NCBI GenBank assembly: GCA_018648805.1
Contig: JABGQM010000039.1
Span: forward strand, 1 to 41,049
DNA: 41,049 bases
Direction of reading: 5' to 3'
Source: Verrucomicrobiota bacterium
Lineage (GTDB): Bacteria > Verrucomicrobiota > Kiritimatiellia > UBA8416 > JABMPJ01
Position 1 is the stretch's first letter. Each line of letters starts with the position of its first letter. The translations under genes and the position numbers were made by a program. The notes below the pieces were generated by a model that was not told the DNA's origin, did not search any database, and saw nothing but the letters and a program-made list of their open reading frames with translations. Below, piece by piece: positions 37,145 through 41,049 of this stretch.

Positions 37145-38128
37145 ATGACACATGTAGAGCGTTTCAATGCGGTGATGAATTTTGAGTCGGTCGACCGCTA
37201 TCCGCGGATCGAGTGGGCCGGGTATTGGGACAAGACGGTGACCCGCTGGCGTGACGAGGGGCTCGATGCCAACTTGCAGGGGGCAGAGAATATACGCGCG
37301 ACGCTTGGTCTGGACCCGTACAGCCAGTTCTGGATGGCGCCCGGCAGCGCTGAGACGCCCAAGCCGACCCATCACGGTTCAGGCATCCTGGCGACTGAAG
37401 CAGATTATGAGGCGATGCATCACACGCTCTATATCGGACGGGATTTCAGCTCTGATTACTGCAAGAAGGTGAAAGCTGAGAATGCGGCTGGTGATCGTGT
37501 GGTTTGGATCACCTTCAATGGGTTCTTCTGGAATCCGCGGACGCTATTCGGGATCGAGCGGCAGCTATTCGCCTTCTATGATCAACCGGAGCTATATCAT
37601 CGGATGAACCGGGACCTTTTGGAATTCAACCTGCATATGCTTGATCGGGTCTGTGAAGAGATGTGCGTTCCGCAGTTCATGACGATTGCTGAGGACATGA
37701 GCTACAACCACGGGCCGATGCTATCGAAGGAGCTGTTTGATGAATTCCTGGCGCCCTACTACAAGCCTCTCTGTGCCGAATTGAAGCGGCGTGGCATCCG
37801 GGTGCTGGTGGATTCTGATGGCGACGTGGAACCTCTGATTCCGTGGCTCAAGGAGGTCGGGGTAGAAGGCATCCTGCCGCTGGAGCGGATGGCCGGCGTG
37901 GATGTCGCCAACATTCGCAAGGATCATCCCGAGTGGCTGATGATCGGGGCCTACGACAAGATGGTGATGAAGAATGGGGAAGCGGCGATGCAGTCCGAGT
38001 TCGAGCGGCTGGCGCCCACGATGCGTGGCGGCGGATTCATCCCCAGCGTCGACCACCAGACCCCACCGGATGTCTCGTTCGAGAATTACCAGATCTACCT
38101 CAAGCTTCTGGAGCAGTATACTCGGTAG
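37145..38128 (+). CDS. URO-D family protein, copy 3 (metal motif lost)
   Basis: A 327-residue cytoplasmic URO-D-like protein. Family features are MTHVERFNAVMNFESVDRYP at the N-terminus, FNGFFW, YNHGPMLSKELFDEFLAPYY and the late HQTPPDVS. The block that carries His and Cys in MtaA reads DSDGD (Asp223 to Asp227), so neither ligand is kept; a non-metal or changed reaction is likely. The ATG at 37145 is chosen: GGGAG lies about ten bases upstream and the family normally starts at this point. An open TTG at 37112 would add 11 residues with no support. It lies between the AraC regulator and the GH78 gene, 150 bases before the latter. Confidence 0.8.
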   Translation: MTHVERFNAVMNFESVDRYPRIEWAGYWDKTVTRWRDEGLDANLQGAENIRATLGLDPYSQFWMAPGSAETPKPTHHGSGILATEADYEAMHHTLYIGRDFSSDYCKKVKAENAAGDRVVWITFNGFFWNPRTLFGIERQLFAFYDQPELYHRMNRDLLEFNLHMLDRVCEEMCVPQFMTIAEDMSYNHGPMLSKELFDEFLAPYYKPLCAELKRRGIRVLVDSDGDVEPLIPWLKEVGVEGILPLERMAGVDVANIRKDHPEWLMIGAYDKMVMKNGEAAMQSEFERLAPTMRGGGFIPSVDHQTPPDVSFENYQIYLKLLEQYTR

Positions 38129-38197
38129 GATCATTCTCCCCATGGTGTGCCTGTAGGCGCGTGCGGGCAGAGCCCTGCCGCGATCGTGGCGAGCTAA

Positions 38198-38267
38198 TGA
38201 CGCAAATGTGTGTTGTCTCCCCTTTTCTGCAGGTGGTACTCTGGGCAGATTGAATCAACACCACCTG
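38198..38267 (+). promoter_or_regulatory. Candidate operator and leader hairpin before the GH78 gene
   Basis: TGACGCAAAT at 38198-38207 repeats the word found at 20015-20024. Further down, CAGGTGGT (38230-38237) is the reverse complement of ACCACCTG (38260-38267) with a 22-base loop. The right arm touches the TGGAG of the ribosome-binding site (38266-38270), so folding of the message could limit translation, or the pair could be a dimer binding site. No clear -35/-10 pair could be fixed. Confidence 0.35.
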
Positions 38268-38278
38268 GAGAAGTGACC

Positions 38279-40906
38279 ATGACCGCACCCCGAGCCGTTG
38301 CCACAAACCTGCGCTGTGAATACCTTAAGGACCCGCTGGCGATCGATGCCGGCCAACCGCGTCTGAGCTGGGAGATGGACAGCGATGCCCCCGGCGCCGC
38401 CCAGAGCGCCTATCGTCTCATTGCGGCCGACAGCAAGGCGGCGCTGAAGTCCAACCACGGGAATCTGTGGGATAGTGGCAAAGTGGAGTCGAGCCAGTCG
38501 ATGCACGTTCACTACGCAGGCACGCCGCTGGCCAGCTGTCAGCAGGTGTTCTGGAAGGTGAAACTCTGGGATGAGCAGGGGCGGGCGGGACGCTGGACTA
38601 AAGCGGCCACGTTTACCATGGGACTGCTCGACCAGAGCGAGTGGCAGGGCGAATGGATCGGCAACTATCTGGGCAATACGCACACCAGCCCGCTGCTGCG
38701 AAAGGAGTTTGCTCTCAGGGGGAAGGTCACGCGCGCCCTGTTTCATGCCACTGCCTGCGGCATCTATCATCTGACACTCAATGGTAAGGCGGTACACGAC
38801 GATCTGTTTGCCCCCGGCTGGACCGACTTCAAGAAGCGCCGCTATTACCGCTGTTACGATCTGACCCGTCAGCTGCAGCGCGGCGAGCAGCACTGTCTCG
38901 GCGCCGAACTGGGCGATGGCTGGTACCGGGAGTGGTACGGCGGCTGGGGCAACGACAAGAAGCGTTACGGCACCAATGTCACCCTTCTGGGGCAACTCCG
39001 CATCGAGTATGAAGATGGCACGATTGAGATCGTTCCCACCGACACAAGCTGGCAGTCGATTCTCGGTCCCACCACCCAGAGCGGGTTCTACAACGGCGAG
39101 AGCGTGGATGCCCAACTGGAGCCGAAAGGGTGGGGACGCGTCGGTTTCGATACGAAGGGCTGGAGCGCGGCGGTCAGCCGTCCAGCCGGTGGGCAGGATG
39201 TGCCATTGCAGTGCTATCCGGCCGAGCCGGTTCGGGTTACCGAGGAGTTGAAGCCGCTCAAGCAGTGGAGCGTCGCTCCCGGCAAGGTGATCTACGACTT
39301 CGGCCAGAACTTTGCGGGGCGTGTGCGCCTGCATGTCAAGGGCAAGGCCGGCACGGTGGTGCGTCTGCGCTTTGGCGAAATGGTCAACCTGGACGACACC
39401 CTCTATATCGACAACATGCGCAGTGCTATCTGCACCGACACCTATGTGATGAAGGGCGCCACGCGCGAGGTGTGGGAGCCGAAGTTCACCTTCCACGGCT
39501 TCCGCTACGTGGAAGTGACCGGCTGCCCGGTACCGCCGAGTCTCGACAATGTGACGGGCGTGGTGATCGGCTCAGACACCACGCGGGTGGGCGACTTCGA
39601 CTGCTCCAGCCCCATGATCAATCAGCTCTACTCCAACGCGGTCTGGACCCAGCGCGCCAACTTCCTGGAGGTGCCGACCGACTGCCCGCAGCGCGATGAG
39701 CGCCTGGGGTGGACCGGCGATGCGCAGGTGTTTATCCGCACCGCGATCTGTAACATGGATGTGGCGGCCTTCTTCACCAAGTGGATGAACGATCTGCTGG
39801 ACGCCCAGACCCCGGATGGCGCTTTCCCCAATGTGGCGCCGGACGTGCTGGACAGCAAGGGTGGCGCCGCCTGGGGTGATGCGGGTGTCGTCTGCCCCTG
39901 GACTCTCTACCAGTGCTATGAGGACCGCGACCTGCTGGCGACCATGTATCCGGCCATGAAACGCTGGGTGGCCTACCTCAGGAAGACCAGCAACAAGCTG
40001 CTCTGCGAGTCCACGCAGTGCTTTGGCGACTGGCTCCACATCAAGGCCAACACACCAAAGCCGGTGATCCGCACGGCCCACTTCGCCTATGCCACTGATA
40101 TCACGCGCAAGGCCGCCGAGGTGCTGGGCAAGAAGGCCGACGCGGCCCGCTACGCCACGCTCTTCGCCGACATCAAGACGGTCTTCAATAAGGCTTTTGT
40201 AGCCAAGGATGGCAAGATCGAGGGGGACACCCAGACCGCCTACCTGATGGCGCTCAAGTTCGGGCTGCTGAGTCCGAAGCGGGCCGAGCAGGCGGCCAAG
40301 CATCTGGTGGCGGATATTCGCCGCAAGAAGATGCACAGCTCGACTGGCTTTGTGGGCACCGGGCTGATCATGTCGGTCCTGCGCGATACGGGCAATCTCG
40401 ATGTGGCCTATCGCCTTCTGGAGAACACCACCTTCCCGAGCTGGGGCTATTCGGTGGTCAATGGCGCCACCTCCATCTGGGAGCGTTGGAACGGCTGGAC
40501 CAAGGAGGACGGCCCGGGCGATGTCAACATGAACTCCTACAGCCACTACGCCTACGGCGCCGTGGTGGAGTGGATGTTCGATACCATTGCCGGCATCGAC
40601 CACCGTGGTAGCGGCTTCCAACACTTCACGCTACGCCCGCAACCCGGCGGCAGCCTGAAGCACGCCACGGCGACCTACCGCAGTCCCTACGGCACCATCC
40701 GCAGCGCCTGGCGTAAACGCGGCAAGCAGATGCGCTACGAGGTGACCATCCCCGCCAACACGCAGGCCACAGTCATGCTGCCGGTCAAGGAGTTGGCTGC
40801 TGTCAAACTCGACGGCAAGTCGCTGCAAGCGCAAGGAATTGCTGTGACGGCTGACAGCAGCTTCGAGCTGGCGGCTGGCGAGTATGTCATGACCTGGCGT
40901 GGGTAG
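38279..40906 (+). CDS. GH78 alpha-L-rhamnosidase
   Basis: An 875-residue enzyme that frees L-rhamnose from rhamnogalacturonan, flavonoid or other rhamnosides. Domains in order are an N-terminal beta-sandwich (RLSWEMDS, FWKVKLWDEQGR), the carbohydrate-binding Bac_rhamnosid_N region (about residues 120-340), the (alpha/alpha)6 catalytic domain and a C-terminal beta domain. The catalytic block DCPQRDERLGWTGDAQ spans residues 468-483, and the likely base is Glu735 in SIWERWNGW. No signal peptide, so it should work inside the cell on imported rhamnosides. TGGAGAAG precedes the ATG at 38279 at normal spacing; the frame is open upstream to about 38210 without support. Control by the nearby AraC regulator is likely but inferred. 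Confidence 0.95.
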   Translation: MTAPRAVATNLRCEYLKDPLAIDAGQPRLSWEMDSDAPGAAQSAYRLIAADSKAALKSNHGNLWDSGKVESSQSMHVHYAGTPLASCQQVFWKVKLWDEQGRAGRWTKAATFTMGLLDQSEWQGEWIGNYLGNTHTSPLLRKEFALRGKVTRALFHATACGIYHLTLNGKAVHDDLFAPGWTDFKKRRYYRCYDLTRQLQRGEQHCLGAELGDGWYREWYGGWGNDKKRYGTNVTLLGQLRIEYEDGTIEIVPTDTSWQSILGPTTQSGFYNGESVDAQLEPKGWGRVGFDTKGWSAAVSRPAGGQDVPLQCYPAEPVRVTEELKPLKQWSVAPGKVIYDFGQNFAGRVRLHVKGKAGTVVRLRFGEMVNLDDTLYIDNMRSAICTDTYVMKGATREVWEPKFTFHGFRYVEVTGCPVPPSLDNVTGVVIGSDTTRVGDFDCSSPMINQLYSNAVWTQRANFLEVPTDCPQRDERLGWTGDAQVFIRTAICNMDVAAFFTKWMNDLLDAQTPDGAFPNVAPDVLDSKGGAAWGDAGVVCPWTLYQCYEDRDLLATMYPAMKRWVAYLRKTSNKLLCESTQCFGDWLHIKANTPKPVIRTAHFAYATDITRKAAEVLGKKADAARYATLFADIKTVFNKAFVAKDGKIEGDTQTAYLMALKFGLLSPKRAEQAAKHLVADIRRKKMHSSTGFVGTGLIMSVLRDTGNLDVAYRLLENTTFPSWGYSVVNGATSIWERWNGWTKEDGPGDVNMNSYSHYAYGAVVEWMFDTIAGIDHRGSGFQHFTLRPQPGGSLKHATATYRSPYGTIRSAWRKRGKQMRYEVTIPANTQATVMLPVKELAAVKLDGKSLQAQGIAVTADSSFELAAGEYVMTWRG

Positions 40907-40929
40907 TTGGGAGAGGGAGGGATGGAGAT

Positions 40930-40961
40930 GAACGCCCAACAACCAACAACCAACAGCCAAG
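40930..40961. repeat. CCAACAA tandem repeat
   Basis: Three units of CCAACAA/CCAACAG stand head to tail within AACGCCCAACAACCAACAACC..., followed by CCAAGT. The same words (CCAACAGCCAACAAG, CCAAGTG) occur at 93-127. They form a dispersed intergenic repeat family at both ends of the window. A 41-codon frame from 40922 to 41047 simply translates it. Confidence 0.6.
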
Positions 40962-41049
40962 TTGAGAAGTTTGGCTCTTCAGGTATTAGCGGGGGATTTT
41001 CTATTGATGAATCGCGTTCTGGACGGAGGCGGATAGGGATCGTGTAAGT

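Noticed and set aside
38210..38278. N-terminal extension of the rhamnosidase
   Set aside because: The added residues are not family-like and cross the inverted repeat; TGGAGAAG fixes the ATG at 38279.
40922..41047. 41-codon frame at the right edge
   Set aside because: Its first third is a translation of the CCAACAA repeat, no known family is seen, and the window ends at once. It cannot be supported as a gene.

Overview
The window is high-GC bacterial DNA with a gene set typical of the PVC superphylum, most like a Kiritimatiellota, Lentisphaerota or Verrucomicrobiota polysaccharide degrader. The assignment is an inference from gene families, not from a marker phylogeny. The supporting families are several sialate O-acetylesterase-like (SASA) proteins, a DUF6288-type protein, a DUF5703 remnant, three uroporphyrinogen-decarboxylase-like (URO-D) proteins, and a BatA/VWA membrane operon. 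No tRNA, rRNA, CRISPR array, insertion sequence or phage gene was seen.

Layout. 1-339 is repeat-rich and non-coding. 340-861 (-) is a small exported protein, probably an outer-membrane barrel. 979-4137 is ileS of the eukaryote-like class. 4283-6206 holds two secreted esterases. 6284-16291 is a tight, overlapping four-gene operon: BatA-like VWA protein, second VWA protein, a 1464-residue membrane-anchored DUF4175-like protein, and an alpha-toroid (prenyltransferase/squalene-oxidase repeat) protein. 16358-24171 holds two giant secreted multidomain proteins around a deleted DUF5703 gene. 24292-34947 is a carbohydrate block: GH4, a tandem SASA protein, URO-D, SGNH hydrolase, GH130, URO-D and GH65. 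35061-37045 (-) holds a HEAT/zinc-ribbon/nuclease-like protein and an AraC-family regulator. 37145-40906 holds a third URO-D protein and a GH78 alpha-L-rhamnosidase.

How the genes fit together. The esterases and SASA proteins carry signal peptides and should act outside the cytoplasm, removing acyl groups from decorated glycans. GH4, GH130, GH65, GH78, the SGNH hydrolase and the URO-D proteins lack signal peptides and should work inside, splitting imported oligosaccharides, partly by phosphorolysis. No sugar transporter is present in the window. The AraC regulator next to the URO-D/GH78 pair is a plausible local controller, and a shared 10-mer upstream of GH78 and of the DUF6288 gene is a candidate operator.

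The items most worth a second look are a 60-base perfect DNA cloverleaf at 31563-31622, three URO-D paralogues with different residues at the metal-ligand position, SASA domains that have lost the catalytic serine inside fusion proteins, a SASA-transglutaminase-esterase fusion, and the HEAT/Zn/PD-(D/E)XK protein.
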